A stretch of DNA of 61,890 nucleotides from Yersinia aldovae ATCC 35236 (GCF_000173735.1 NZ_ACCB01000026.1:1-61890); one strand, 5' to 3'. Shown: positions 7,877 through 17,069, numbered from the stretch's first letter. The notes: generated by a model from the sequence alone, not told the origin. Numbers and translations: made by a program.

Positions 7877-8064
7877 TTAGCACATCTCACTAAGCCCATA
7901 AAACCCTGTTAAAACAATGACGAATAGGCATTTGGCGTCTAAAGAGATCCCATAATGTTTAGTGGAATCTAAGCATATATGTGTATAGGATTGCGTATAA
8001 CACTAACTCCATCGACAACACCTCCCAATGGATATAATTAGCAACTATATATATCAATACAGAC

Positions 8065-8095
8065 TTCCGTAAACCACTATATATGGTTTACGGAA
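8065..8095 (-). terminator. Strong hairpin beyond the accessory operon
   Basis: Arms TTCCGTAAACCA and TGGTTTACGGAA form a perfect 12-base stem with a 7-base AT loop. It lies 25 bases past the end of the small periplasmic protein gene. No T-run follows, so it may be a transcript-end stabiliser rather than a classical terminator. Confidence 0.5.
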
Positions 8096-8120
8096 TGAGA
8101 TCTTAATAACCGGGGAGATG

Positions 8121-8390
8121 TTAATTATAAATTATCGCATCGGCATTATACACACTGGAGTCACCGGCAGTTCCCATTGCAACGATATAATAATATTTCG
8201 CACCAAGCTTATCTGCCTTCTTATTAAGTACACTTTTTGCTGCTTCAGGTGAAAGAATCGTAGTGTCACCATGTACTGATATATGCCCCATTTTATGTAA
8301 ACTATGAATTTGAACTTTACTGATCTCTACAGCAGAGAATGAGTAATTAGCATAGACCATGAACAGTAATGGAAATATATATTTTTTCAT
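8121..8390 (-). CDS. YdgH/BhsA/McbA-like small periplasmic protein (DUF1471)
   Basis: This 89-residue protein begins with a signal peptide (MKKYIFPLLFMVYANYSFSA, probable cleavage after residue 20). The mature part shows the DUF1471 pattern: a first strand VEISKVQI, a small domain, then KADKLGAKYYYIVAMG and a closing strand ADAIIY. Family members such as BhsA and McbA are stress-induced envelope proteins affecting biofilm and permeability. ATG 8388-8390 is supported by AAGGAT 8 bases upstream. It lies downstream of the transporter operon, separated by about 80 bases, and may be co-transcribed with it. Confidence 0.82.
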   Translation of the reverse strand: MKKYIFPLLFMVYANYSFSAVEISKVQIHSLHKMGHISVHGDTTILSPEAAKSVLNKKADKLGAKYYYIVAMGTAGDSSVYNADAIIYN

Positions 8391-8472
8391 AAAACAATCC
8401 TTAAATAGTGATTTGATAATCATATAAAACATCATATTAATAAATATAAATGTAATTCTATCATCATTACCT

Positions 8473-9603
8473 TTAAACACGCCTCGGCATGAACCGTAAG
8501 CGCAATCGATTTCTTTTCCGATATATAACCTCGCCAATAGTGAGATATATACTACCAAGAATAAACAGAAATAGAATTTCCTTTGCTACATCATTAAGTG
8601 GCAGAGACATTTGATTAATACCCACCATCGCTTTGGTTGCCCATGTTGATGGAAGTAAATATGCGATGAAACGCACAGTGACTGGCATTGCCTGAAGGGG
8701 CCAAATAGTACCAGAGATAAAAAACACAGGAAGAGTTATAAAAGGTAATGTTAGATATATTAATCCAGAATGCAATAAACACTCAGTTATAATACGACTT
8801 AATCCTATTACAGAAAAAATAAATGGAATAGTTATGACTAAAATATCCATTATACTCGCAGTTTGTCGGTAACCGAGAACATTCGGTAGAATAATATATA
8901 CGACGAAAGATAAAATAATCCAGATTGGAAATGTAGCACTAACACCGCCCAAAAACTCCCGAAATAACATTAAGTCCCCATCCTCCCTTTTTAATCCTAA
9001 AGTAATCGTTACGCAGGCAACAAGAAGAGATTGCTGAAGGATCATCGAAACCAGTCCTGGGAAAATAATGGCAGAAAAACTAATGCCTGCATTATAGAGA
9101 TCAATAAGCGTTGGATTAATTGGTTGGAAAAATGAATAAAAATCTTTACTGCTCCAATTACTCTTCATTGCCAAGGATTTATTGTATTCAAAAATAGTAT
9201 CCTCATATACTGATAATATATCCTTCTGTATTAGCCCATTCGGTAATCGATTAGTCGCATCACCGGATGCCTGAATAGATATATCTTCACCTTTCAGAAT
9301 ATTTTTTTCCGTATCCTTTGGAATAATAATGACAGCAAATATTTTTTTGTTTGCAAGATCTTTTCGAGTATCCATTTCAACTGAATAGTGAATTATCTCA
9401 AGTCTTGACATTGAATTGAGCTTTCGGGCTAGTGAGCGACTCATATTTGAATGATCTAAATCCACCAGTGCAACAGGTAATTTCCATACATGATTTCCAT
9501 AGACTAAACTCATCATAGAAAGCGAAATCAATACCAGTAACCATAACGGTTTCTTTATCAAATGAATCAATACATGACAGAACGCCTTCCAATATTCAAT
9601 CAT
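8473..9603 (-). CDS. ABC-2 type permease, YhhJ/YbhR-like (second of pair)
   Basis: This 376-residue permease has the ABC2_membrane_3 layout: one N-terminal membrane helix (residues 17-35), a large periplasmic loop to about residue 175, then five C-terminal helices. The loop contains VALVDLDHSNMSRSLARKLN, a motif typical of YhhJ-type drug and exporter permeases. It starts 2 bases after the preceding permease gene ends and is clearly part of one operon with it and the HlyD adaptor. The substrate is unknown; relatives export drugs or peptides. No ATP-binding subunit gene is present nearby. Confidence 0.88.
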   Translation of the reverse strand: MIEYWKAFCHVLIHLIKKPLWLLVLISLSMMSLVYGNHVWKLPVALVDLDHSNMSRSLARKLNSMSRLEIIHYSVEMDTRKDLANKKIFAVIIIPKDTEKNILKGEDISIQASGDATNRLPNGLIQKDILSVYEDTIFEYNKSLAMKSNWSSKDFYSFFQPINPTLIDLYNAGISFSAIIFPGLVSMILQQSLLVACVTITLGLKREDGDLMLFREFLGGVSATFPIWIILSFVVYIILPNVLGYRQTASIMDILVITIPFIFSVIGLSRIITECLLHSGLIYLTLPFITLPVFFISGTIWPLQAMPVTVRFIAYLLPSTWATKAMVGINQMSLPLNDVAKEILFLFILGSIYLTIGEVIYRKRNRLRLRFMPRRV

Positions 9604-9605
9604 TA

Positions 9606-10757
9606 TTACACCTTGAGATTAAGTTTTATTCTAAGATAGAGCCGACGGCGAATAAGAATAAAAGTCACAATGGGATAAATAAGTAATATCCCGCATGATT
9701 TCATAATGGTCGTTGCGGATACATGACGTAAAAAAATATCGAACATTGTTTTAAGTGCGTGAGTTAAGGGTTCTAGCTCTGAGACCAATTTTCCTAGAGT
9801 ACTAAGAGAAAATTCCGGCATAGCCAGGCCAGAGAAACTCAATGCAATACTGACCAGCAAGCCAATCAGTGTAAATGCCATGTTAGTCGAGGGCGTGAAA
9901 GTGTAAAGTATTAGTCCTAGGCTCTGAGCTGCAAGAATATAACAGAACCCTACGCACAATATATAGAGAGGGTTTCCGTTAATTTTCGCATCAGAAAGTG
10001 TAATAAGAATCGCTAGTTCCAAAACTAATAATAGAGTAAAAATAACTGTGTAGGGGATTATTTTACACAGTATCATAGTATTGAAACCAACCAGCGAATT
10101 AGTTTTCCCTGTGTGACCAAGAATATAAATAGTTGTTGTAACAACAAATAATTGTATAAGATGTATCGTGGCTGCAAATTGTTGATAGTATACGAAACTA
10201 CCACTAGGATTAAAAAGACTGCTATAGACCAGATGAAGTTTAGATAACTTTATTGCCGGCTGTTCATTATGTGCGTTTAGTATTGGCCGATAAGTGTTAT
10301 TAAGTTCAGCAACTAATCCTGAGAAATCCTGAGATGAGTAACTACCTGAAGCATAGAATAGCGCGTTGTATAAGAAAACAACATTTGGACTATTACCTGA
10401 AAGTACATTTTTCTCGAATTTAAGTGGAATATAAAGTATGGCGTAAACATCCCCATGTTCAAGAGCACGTTTTGCATTTTCCAGGTCATCACCATATGAA
10501 ATTATTTGTGCATGAGAAGCAGCATTAAGTTGTCGCATAATCTTTTTAGATAAATGACTATGGTCATTATCTACAGCGGCAACCGGTATATCCAACAGTG
10601 TTCCTTTAGAGAAACTTGCATTGAGCAATGCAAATAAAAGTAATGGAAATATCCAGCATAGCCAATGGTATATCGGCTTTTTAAAGGAGTTTTTTAGTTC
10701 TTTAATAACTAACTGAAAACAGACTCCAATATTATATTTTATAACTTCCATGACCAT
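9606..10757 (-). CDS. ABC-2 type permease, YhhJ/YbhS-like (first of pair)
   Basis: This 383-residue permease has the same design as its downstream neighbour: a helix near residues 28-46, a long periplasmic loop with IPVAAVDNDHSHLSKKIMRQ, and a C-terminal bundle of five or six helices. The two share the VD-x-DHS motif and probably form a heterodimeric channel. The gene overlaps the HlyD gene by 19 bases, and GGAATGAG precedes its start. The pair would normally be driven by an ATPase such as YbhF or RbbA, but none lies in this operon. Confidence 0.88.
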   Translation of the reverse strand: MVMEVIKYNIGVCFQLVIKELKNSFKKPIYHWLCWIFPLLLFALLNASFSKGTLLDIPVAAVDNDHSHLSKKIMRQLNAASHAQIISYGDDLENAKRALEHGDVYAILYIPLKFEKNVLSGNSPNVVFLYNALFYASGSYSSQDFSGLVAELNNTYRPILNAHNEQPAIKLSKLHLVYSSLFNPSGSFVYYQQFAATIHLIQLFVVTTTIYILGHTGKTNSLVGFNTMILCKIIPYTVIFTLLLVLELAILITLSDAKINGNPLYILCVGFCYILAAQSLGLILYTFTPSTNMAFTLIGLLVSIALSFSGLAMPEFSLSTLGKLVSELEPLTHALKTMFDIFLRHVSATTIMKSCGILLIYPIVTFILIRRRLYLRIKLNLKV

Positions 10758-11722
10758 AATACGCTCATTCCAGGGCGTAGCCCTTCTATTGGCTCTAATG
10801 GATATAATCTGATCTCAAAAGTTTTCAGATCAAAATCACCGGTTGCGCGTGTTGCTCTTTTCGTTGAAAAATCACCAAGTGGGGCTATATATTTTATTGT
10901 AGCAGGGACTAACTTATCATTTAATGCAGGGACACGCAGTGTAACATTATCACCCTTATGAAGACCCGAAAGTATATCCTCACGGATATCAAAAACAAAA
11001 TAGGATTGATCAAGGTTAATTAAAACTAAAAGAGGGGAAAGTGCATTTAATAAATCGCCTTTCTCTGCGGGCATAGTACCCACTTCACCATTGATGGGGG
11101 ATGTGACGAGTAAATCATTCACTATAATAGAGGCTTCATTCAACTCTTGCTCTGACGCGCGTAATATCGCTTCAAAAGCTTGGCGCTGTTCAATCCGGTC
11201 ACCATTCGATGCCTCATCTAAAAGCGACTGAGCCGATTTTAACTTCTGCCGATCAGACTCTTGACTACGGAATGATTCATCTAATTCATCCTTAGAAACA
11301 TAATTTCTCTGTAGGAGTTTGTTGAGTCTTTGATATGTTTGCTCAGAATTTTTAAAGTTCTGTGTTGCTTCTAGTAATTGAGCTTTTGCATAACGAATTT
11401 TTTCTTCTCGTGTACCATTTTGTGACATGGCTAAATTTGATTTAGCCTGATCTCTTAATGCCTCATATTTTTTCAGTTGCGCGACTAATTCTGGGCTATC
11501 CAAAGAAATTAGCCTCTGGCCTTCAACTACATCATCACCTCTTTCGACAAAGCGATCTATAACTCGCCCTTTCGCCTTTGAAGAGATAATCACTTCTGGC
11601 GCATCAACTTCCCCTTGTAACCATACTTCACTGCTATATGCCCTGAAAAGTAATGATATTGCCACAACTGCAATGAAAAAAAACAGCACACAAACAACGA
11701 TAGTAAATTCTCTTCTTTTCAT
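10739..11722 (-). CDS. HlyD-family membrane fusion protein
   Basis: This 327-residue periplasmic adaptor has an N-terminal membrane anchor (residues 5-27), a biotinyl-lipoyl-like half (VDAPEVIISSKAKGRVIDRF), and a long alpha-hairpin coiled coil over residues 75-195 containing ENKIR-like and LLQRNYVSKDELDES segments. It ends in the second lipoyl half and barrel (TSPINGEVGTM onward). It resembles YbhG/YhiI, which join ABC-2 permeases to TolC. ATG 11720-11722 is preferred over an upstream GTG because AGGTG precedes it. The gene is first in the operon, divergent from the porin gene. Confidence 0.88.
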   Translation of the reverse strand: MKRREFTIVVCVLFFFIAVVAISLLFRAYSSEVWLQGEVDAPEVIISSKAKGRVIDRFVERGDDVVEGQRLISLDSPELVAQLKKYEALRDQAKSNLAMSQNGTREEKIRYAKAQLLEATQNFKNSEQTYQRLNKLLQRNYVSKDELDESFRSQESDRQKLKSAQSLLDEASNGDRIEQRQAFEAILRASEQELNEASIIVNDLLVTSPINGEVGTMPAEKGDLLNALSPLLVLINLDQSYFVFDIREDILSGLHKGDNVTLRVPALNDKLVPATIKYIAPLGDFSTKRATRATGDFDLKTFEIRLYPLEPIEGLRPGMSVLWSWKL

Positions 11723-11816
11723 TAAATAACACACCTATAAAGCCATCACCGATGGCTCAAATAATGACTGAATCATCTTATGTATATAAATATTACGAGT
11801 TTAATGATGATAAACA

Positions 11817-11830
11817 TTGATCGAGATCAT
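11817..11830. promoter_or_regulatory. FNR-like site in the divergent hlyD-like/porin promoter region
   Basis: TTGATCGAGATCAT matches the FNR consensus TTGAT-N4-ATCAA at nine of ten positions. It lies about 138 bases before the porin start and 95 before the HlyD start. Oxygen control of either unit is inference; the match could be chance in AT-rich DNA. Confidence 0.45.
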
Positions 11831-11967
11831 TAGCTTGCTATTTATAACTAATGTAGATTAGTAGCGTGCTAGTCATTGATGCACATAAAAATGGCCTTAA
11901 GGATAGAGACTTTCCGTTCAGTACAGAGGCGCAAATAAAAATCAATCTTTGTAGATTAGGAGTAAAA

Positions 11968-13083
11968 ATGAAGATCAATGCAGTGGTGTTTTTAGGTTTA
12001 GTCGCAACATCAACCTACCTCCCTTCGGTAAATGCTGCCGAAATCTATAATTCTGATGGTAACAAATTGGATTTGTACGGAAGATTTGATGCAATGCATT
12101 GGTTCTCAAGCGACAATGGAATTGATGGCGATCAGTCTTATTTACGTTTTGGTTTTAAAGGGGAAACACAGATCAACACTCAATTGAGTGGGTATGGGCA
12201 ATGGGAATATCAGGCGAATCTCAATCGGCCTGAAAGCGAAGATAACAAAAACTTTACTCGTGTAGGTTTTGCTGGGTTAAAGCTACAAGATTATGGGTCC
12301 ATTGATTATGGTCGTAATTATGGTGTTCTTTACGATATCGCAGCCTGGACAGACGTCATGCCTGAATTTGGCGGTAACACCTACGGGGCTGACAACTTTA
12401 TGTTTCAAAGATCTAATGGGTTGCTAACTTATAGGAATAATGATTTCTTTGGAGTGAATGATGATCTCAAATTTGCGATCCAGTACATAAACAGCAATGG
12501 TGGGCCAAGTGAAACAAATAATGGACGTGGCGTATTGGCTCAAAATGGTGATGGCTATGGTATATCTATTGATTATGATATTGGCGCTGATATTAGTATA
12601 TCAGGAGCATTCTTTAATGTTAAAAGAACTGATGAGCAAAATGGGTCCATTAATAAGGATATTATCGGGAGGGGGAGTAATGCTGAGGCTTACAGCGTAG
12701 GATTAAAGTATGATGATAATTCATATTACGCCGCAATAATATACACTCAGGCATATAACGCAACTCGCTTCGGAAGAAATGATAGTGCAGTCTATGGTTT
12801 TGCTGATAAATCTCAAAATATTGAAGCAGTTATTCAATATGGATTTGACAGTGGATTTAGGCCATCAATTGGTTATCAGCAGTCTCGCGGTACAGAAATA
12901 GATGGGTATGGTGCTCAAGATATTTATAAAGATATTAATATTGGTGCTTTCTATTACTTTAATAGTAATATGTACGCCTATGCCGATTATCAAATCAATT
13001 TACTTCACGACAACAACTTCACAAGAGATGCACATATTGCAACAGATAACATGGTTGCTGTTGCCTTAAATTATCAATTTTAA
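11968..13083 (+). CDS. OmpC/OmpF-type general porin
   Basis: This 371-residue outer-membrane porin belongs to the enterobacterial trimeric family. It has a signal peptide ending VNA (residue 21 or 22), then [20 protein letters not shown], the standard porin N terminus. The family pattern [18 protein letters not shown] and [20 protein letters not shown] (eyelet region with acidic and arginine residues) follows, and the protein ends in AVALNYQF with the terminal phenylalanine needed for barrel assembly. ATG 11968 has TAGGAG 6 bases upstream; a longer open frame from 11866 lacks a signal sequence at its start. The region is AT-rich relative to most enterobacterial porin genes, suggesting transfer. 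The UspA-like gene follows. Confidence 0.92.
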   Translation: MKINAVVFLGLVATSTYLPSVNAAEIYNSDGNKLDLYGRFDAMHWFSSDNGIDGDQSYLRFGFKGETQINTQLSGYGQWEYQANLNRPESEDNKNFTRVGFAGLKLQDYGSIDYGRNYGVLYDIAAWTDVMPEFGGNTYGADNFMFQRSNGLLTYRNNDFFGVNDDLKFAIQYINSNGGPSETNNGRGVLAQNGDGYGISIDYDIGADISISGAFFNVKRTDEQNGSINKDIIGRGSNAEAYSVGLKYDDNSYYAAIIYTQAYNATRFGRNDSAVYGFADKSQNIEAVIQYGFDSGFRPSIGYQQSRGTEIDGYGAQDIYKDINIGAFYYFNSNMYAYADYQINLLHDNNFTRDAHIATDNMVAVALNYQF

Positions 13084-13132
13084 GGCAAGGGATACTTTCG
13101 TTTGATGTCCATCAAAAAATGGCCGATAAGCA

Positions 13133-13546
13133 ATGGCATATAATAATATCCTACTGATTTCAGATTTCTGTAGAGGTTCAAGAGTATTACTTGATTTGGC
13201 GATATCTGTAGCCATTCCATACCACTCGCGCATTTCTGTTATTATAGAAATCTATGAACCGGAATTATTTTTATTATGTGAGACTCATGTTTTTGAGGAA
13301 TATAAAGAAATACTGTTCGCTGAGGCTCGTCTATTTTACAATCATATGACAAAGGATATAGAGTATCCAACATCTGCTATCTATACATACAGTAACAAAT
13401 TTTTTGAGAGTATTATAAAAATACAACCAGATTTTGATCTCATCATTTTCAGCCGTTGTTCTTATAATCTCGGAAAGAAGTCTGATATTTTCATTAATGG
13501 AGAGAGCATGAAATTCGGTAGTGATGTATTAATTGCTTACACGTAA
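13133..13546 (+). CDS. UspA-like protein without an ATP-binding motif
   Basis: This 137-residue protein has the alpha/beta arrangement of universal stress proteins. It starts with YNNILLISDFCRGSRVLLDLA, and the late strand PDFDLIIFSRCS occupies the place of the usual DLIVIGSRG. The ATP-type G-x2-G-x9-G(S/T) motif that normally follows is missing. The corresponding stretch reads GKKSDIFINGESMKFGSDVL, so it falls in the non-ATP group or has diverged. It lies 49 bases after the porin gene and is probably co-transcribed, with a terminator behind it. A porin-Usp pairing suggests a shared stress or low-oxygen response. Confidence 0.72.
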   Translation: MAYNNILLISDFCRGSRVLLDLAISVAIPYHSRISVIIEIYEPELFLLCETHVFEEYKEILFAEARLFYNHMTKDIEYPTSAIYTYSNKFFESIIKIQPDFDLIIFSRCSYNLGKKSDIFINGESMKFGSDVLIAYT

Positions 13547-13605
13547 ATCCATAAGTGCGAATATCGATATGTGCCACTAAAATTGTATGATTTGTTTATT
13601 TTTCG

Positions 13606-13633
13606 GAGTGCTTTAAGTAAGCACTCTTTTTTT
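13606..13633 (+). terminator. Rho-independent terminator after the porin-usp unit
   Basis: A perfect 8-base stem GAGTGCTT / AAGCACTC with a 5-base loop is followed by seven T residues. It ends the rightward porin-UspA transcript. Confidence 0.88.
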
Positions 13634-13738
13634 ATGATAGAGCGGCAACGGCAGAATTGATATGATGCTTACAGTTATCCTAACACCGGATTATTCGAGA
13701 TATTTCCTGACAAAATATCATAAAAAACAAACTGTATA

Positions 13739-13764
13739 TGCAGGTTCGATTCCGGTAGGGACCA
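13739..13764 (+). other. Second tRNA 3'-end-like remnant, right edge of the accessory block
   Basis: TGCAGGTTCGATTCC followed by GGTAGGGACCA again resembles a tRNA T-arm and acceptor end, here with two bases fewer than the copy at 7853. From memory, TGCAGGTTCGATTCC also occurs in argW. No complete tRNA surrounds it. It marks the point where AT-rich accessory DNA gives way to ordinary chromosome (yebE), so it may be an older attachment junction. Confidence 0.55.
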
Positions 13765-13882
13765 TAACCTCTTCTCTCTGACCTCATTCAGATTCAACTA
13801 ACAAAATAATTTTGTAAAATAATATCATGAGAGTGTTTTGTGATGACCTACTGGAAAATCCAAAAGGCCATCAGAAAAGAAG

Positions 13883-14539
13883 TTAGTCAATAACGCTTTG
13901 TTTTTGCTTTTGAATATCTTGTTCTATTCCATCACGAACATCTTGTGGGATCTTCAGAGCATCACCCAATGCGGACAGATAACTGCGCTCCATAAAATGG
14001 TCTACATCAATGACCGCACAACTGAGGAAATAGAGTTCCAACGCTTCTTCTTCATTTTTGATTTCACGCGCCAGTAATTGAGGGTCCAAAGGCTGATCAA
14101 TCGCCTGTTGAACCAGACGCTCGCCTTGCTCACCGATACCGGCTTCGCGCATATTCTGCTCGATAATACCGCGCTCTTTCGCATCAATATGACCATCACT
14201 TTTGGCCGCAAACACCAGTGCCATAACCAACCGCTGTACGCGTTGATCTGCCGGTGCTACTTGCTGACCATACTGTGGCTCATCCTGATGACTCTGACGA
14301 ACTCTGTCTTTATATTTACTCCATAACACGCTCCCCAGCACCGCGCCGCCACCGGCTAATAGTGCGCTGCTGCCATATTTGCTCAGCAGTTTGCGTGATG
14401 ATTTACTCCCGACAAGTAAACCGGCAAGGCCACCCAATGCGCCAGGCACTAACATGCTACTCAGGCCAGAAGCGCCGTCACCGTTCTTCTTCGTTGCCTG
14501 CCCAAGCATTGATTGTAATTGTTGCATCAAGTTATTCAT
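13883..14539 (-). CDS. yebE: YebE-like inner membrane protein (DUF533)
   Basis: This 218-residue protein matches the DUF533/YebE family. A hydrophobic glycine-rich section near residues 27-65 ([25 protein letters not shown]) is followed by a TerB-like helical domain with [15 protein letters not shown], where acidic residues form the tellurite-resistance-type metal site. ATG 14537-14539 has GGTGAT upstream. The open frame to 14584 adds residues not seen in the family. E. coli yebE belongs to the Cpx envelope-stress regulon. Its molecular role is unknown. It stands alone between the accessory block and the DUF4056 operon. Confidence 0.85.
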   Translation of the reverse strand: MNNLMQQLQSMLGQATKKNGDGASGLSSMLVPGALGGLAGLLVGSKSSRKLLSKYGSSALLAGGGAVLGSVLWSKYKDRVRQSHQDEPQYGQQVAPADQRVQRLVMALVFAAKSDGHIDAKERGIIEQNMREAGIGEQGERLVQQAIDQPLDPQLLAREIKNEEEALELYFLSCAVIDVDHFMERSYLSALGDALKIPQDVRDGIEQDIQKQKQSVID

Positions 14540-14790
14540 AAGTATCACCAATAAAGTGGAGTAAACAAACAGAGAATAGAGCAACGAATGTCAAGATGTG
14601 TATGAGGATGTAAAAAAAGCAAACCCGCGGCCAGTACAGGTAAAAATTAAAGACTGACAGGCCGTGTTCGAGGATGAAAAGTATTAAATTACTACCTTAA
14701 ACTGGCAATTCAACGCTATTTTCCCCGTGTAAGTGATACCTGCCACATCACCGCCAAGAGAAACAGAGCATTGTCTCAAATGTTAATAAA

Positions 14791-15930
14791 CTATTTCGAC
14801 CTGGACAACTCACCTGCATCCTGCGCTCTTGCGAACATAGCCAGTCCAGGAAAATCATGCAACGTATAGTACGGCGTTGGGAGCGGTAATTGCTTCATTG
14901 TGCTCCCCGGCCACAGTTGCAACTCAGCTAATTTATCCATCTGAAACCCCTTCAACTGCACAGGAAGCTGTAATCTACGGGGTATCGCAGATTCACCCGG
15001 TACTGGTGTGGGAACACGATCACTTTCAGTTTGGTAGTTACGCTTGAGTAACAAAAACTTTTCCGGCACCGCCCGATGGCTGTCCCACCAGTTGCCATCT
15101 AACATATCGAACTGAAAACGTGTTTCGTCAGCCGAGACAGCCCCTAATTGATGTAGCGCCTGAGGTAATATCTCATCCATTGCCACATTAAACTGCATTA
15201 CCGAACCGGCATGTCCCGTAAGAATGAGTGAAATAGCCAACCGGGTGCCTAAAAGGTTGGAATAAAGATCCTCCGGTGAAAATGCCGATATGCCTTCAGA
15301 AAACCCCACCACCGACTCGAAACCATACCACTGAGCAATTTCATGCCAGGCCGCGACCTGATAGGCCAAATAACCCGCAAGGTAAGCGGATAATGAATAG
15401 TGCTCGGCCTCATTCTGCGGTGGGATAAATGCAAAAAGTGCAATCCGCCGTTGTGCCAGCTCTTCGCTCAGCGCTATGTTCTGCGCCTGCCCCAGATGTG
15501 GAACTATGTGGCTAAACAGGAAAAAAGTCATGTCAGCTGAATCACGGACATGGGCAATATCGATAAACCCACCATGAGCGGAATAAATTATTCCATCATG
15601 TTCACTGCTGACACCCAGTAAATTTTTCGTTGCGCCTAATAGCGTATCGTTATAGTGGTGCTCACCCAACGAGTCAGCCTCAACCACATTGTCAAGATGG
15701 TAAAAAGGTACCGGAACACCTAAAACCTGTACGCTTAAGTTATAGCCAAACGCACAGCAAGGGCGCAATCCATCTGGCGAAGACAGTTTTTTTGTCACCG
15801 GCCAGGCACGGGTTGCTTGCTGATGAGGCATTATCGAAAGATCAGGAGTGACGGGCACCTTTACCACCGCCAGGCAGGGTAATGCCAGCAATATTAGGCC
15901 AGCCAGACCATACTTGAAAAATAAGCTCAA
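14791..15930 (-). CDS. DUF4056 exported protein
   Basis: This 379-residue protein has an N-terminal signal sequence or anchor (residues 5-22) and matches the DUF4056 family. Recognisable parts are RPCCAFGYNLSVQVLGVPVP near residue 56, GIIYSAHGGFIDIAHVRDSAD near 112 and AWHEIAQWYGFESVVGFSEG near 193. The HE-x2-Q-W-Y-G segment with conserved His and Glu suggests a metal- or hydrolase-like site, but no activity is known. It is last of a three-gene operon; its start overlaps the stop of the BamA-like gene by 4 bases (ATGA), so translation is coupled. Confidence 0.82.
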   Translation of the reverse strand: MSLFFKYGLAGLILLALPCLAVVKVPVTPDLSIMPHQQATRAWPVTKKLSSPDGLRPCCAFGYNLSVQVLGVPVPFYHLDNVVEADSLGEHHYNDTLLGATKNLLGVSSEHDGIIYSAHGGFIDIAHVRDSADMTFFLFSHIVPHLGQAQNIALSEELAQRRIALFAFIPPQNEAEHYSLSAYLAGYLAYQVAAWHEIAQWYGFESVVGFSEGISAFSPEDLYSNLLGTRLAISLILTGHAGSVMQFNVAMDEILPQALHQLGAVSADETRFQFDMLDGNWWDSHRAVPEKFLLLKRNYQTESDRVPTPVPGESAIPRRLQLPVQLKGFQMDKLAELQLWPGSTMKQLPLPTPYYTLHDFPGLAMFARAQDAGELSRSK

Positions 15931-17069
15931 AATGCTTCTCCAACTTGGAAATAGAACCCCGTGCTGTCTTTACCCACGCCAAAATCGAGCCGAACATTCA
16001 TTCGTGGTTTGAATTCAAATCGATAACCCACCCCCACCGAGGGCAGCCAGCTACTTTTGCCAAGTTCATTGATGGTCTGGCTCATCGTTCCACTCCCTAT
16101 CCAGGCGACGACGCCATGCCGCCAGTCCAGTTTTCGGCGGTACTCAAGCTGAGTACTCAAGACGTTGCGATCACGGTAACGGCCCTCATAATAACCACGC
16201 ATACGGTGATTATCCCCAAGTAGCGGCAACATATTCCACGGCACATCACCTTGGGTAAAACGCCCATCGATTTCCCATGCCAATACGTTTTTCTCATCCA
16301 GCGCATGGTACAGCGCATAGCGGCTTTCTACTGATTCAAAACGAAAATCACTGCCCAGCTCTGGCGCGAAGTGGGTATAAGTGAGATTCGCGAGCTGCCC
16401 ACTACGAGGGTTAGGCACGAAATCGCGGGTATCATAAGTTAGCGTCACACTCGCCCCAGAGCTTAACACCGAGGGGCCAGCCTTTTCTCGCGCCAACATC
16501 CCGTTGTCTTTATCTTGTATCGATGCGGCATTAACAGAAGAGAATGACCAGCCAACACCAAAGTAAATGTCAGGAGCGATGCGATAAAGTAACTCGGGTT
16601 TGGCACTGAATTCTTGCGAGGTATATTCTTGCTTATTAGCGTCGTCGCGACCCGCAGTGAAGCCCGTTCCCCAATAGTAGGTCGGCATATTATTCATGGC
16701 ACCGGTGAGATAGAAGCGCCACTGCTCATTAGCAAAAAAACTGTAATTAGCAATGCCGATACCAAAAGCCCCTGTCGAGCTGGTAAAACCGCTGAATGAT
16801 AGCGTAGAGTTTTGGCTTATCTTCTCTTTTTTATCCGGGCGATACATGCCGACAATGGCCGCACCAATCCCCAGGCCCAATTCTGGAGTATAAAATGGCC
16901 CCGGCATCACTCCCCAATCAATGCCTTTATTCGCATCAAATTTATTATCGGAACCCAACCCTTGTAACCAGCCATCAATATGTTCATGTGAAGGCAATAT
17001 ATCTACTGCCTGCACCAAACAAGGTAGACCTAACCAGCAGACGAATCCTAGCCTGCATATAAAACACAT
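15927..17069 (-). CDS. BamA/TamA-family outer-membrane barrel protein
   Basis: This 380-residue protein is predicted to be a signal-peptide-bearing 16-stranded barrel of the surface antigen D15 (Omp85) type without POTRA domains. The hallmark MRGYYEGRYRDRN near residue 290 matches the RGY/RD loop motif of the family. The strands VTLTYDTRDFVPNPRSGQ are typical of the C-terminal barrel, and the last residue is Phe. At 380 residues it is far shorter than BamA (about 800), in line with POTRA-less Omp85 proteins often annotated as BamA/TamA family. Stop and start codons are interlocked with both neighbours (1-base and 4-base overlaps). Confidence 0.85.
   Translation of the reverse strand: MCFICRLGFVCWLGLPCLVQAVDILPSHEHIDGWLQGLGSDNKFDANKGIDWGVMPGPFYTPELGLGIGAAIVGMYRPDKKEKISQNSTLSFSGFTSSTGAFGIGIANYSFFANEQWRFYLTGAMNNMPTYYWGTGFTAGRDDANKQEYTSQEFSAKPELLYRIAPDIYFGVGWSFSSVNAASIQDKDNGMLAREKAGPSVLSSGASVTLTYDTRDFVPNPRSGQLANLTYTHFAPELGSDFRFESVESRYALYHALDEKNVLAWEIDGRFTQGDVPWNMLPLLGDNHRMRGYYEGRYRDRNVLSTQLEYRRKLDWRHGVVAWIGSGTMSQTINELGKSSWLPSVGVGYRFEFKPRMNVRLDFGVGKDSTGFYFQVGEAF

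Larger units (their letters stand above)
7016..8120. other. Gene-free right end of the satellite and junction
   Basis: This stretch of about 1.1 kb holds no convincing gene. It contains the AlpA operon's upstream region, an AT-rich run with repeated GTTAGTAT/GTTAATAT units (about 7393-7446), a 10-base inverted repeat (7432-7460), the tRNA-like attachment remnant (7853-7876) and a 12-base-stem hairpin (8065-8095). The rest shows nothing recognisable. Confidence 0.6.
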
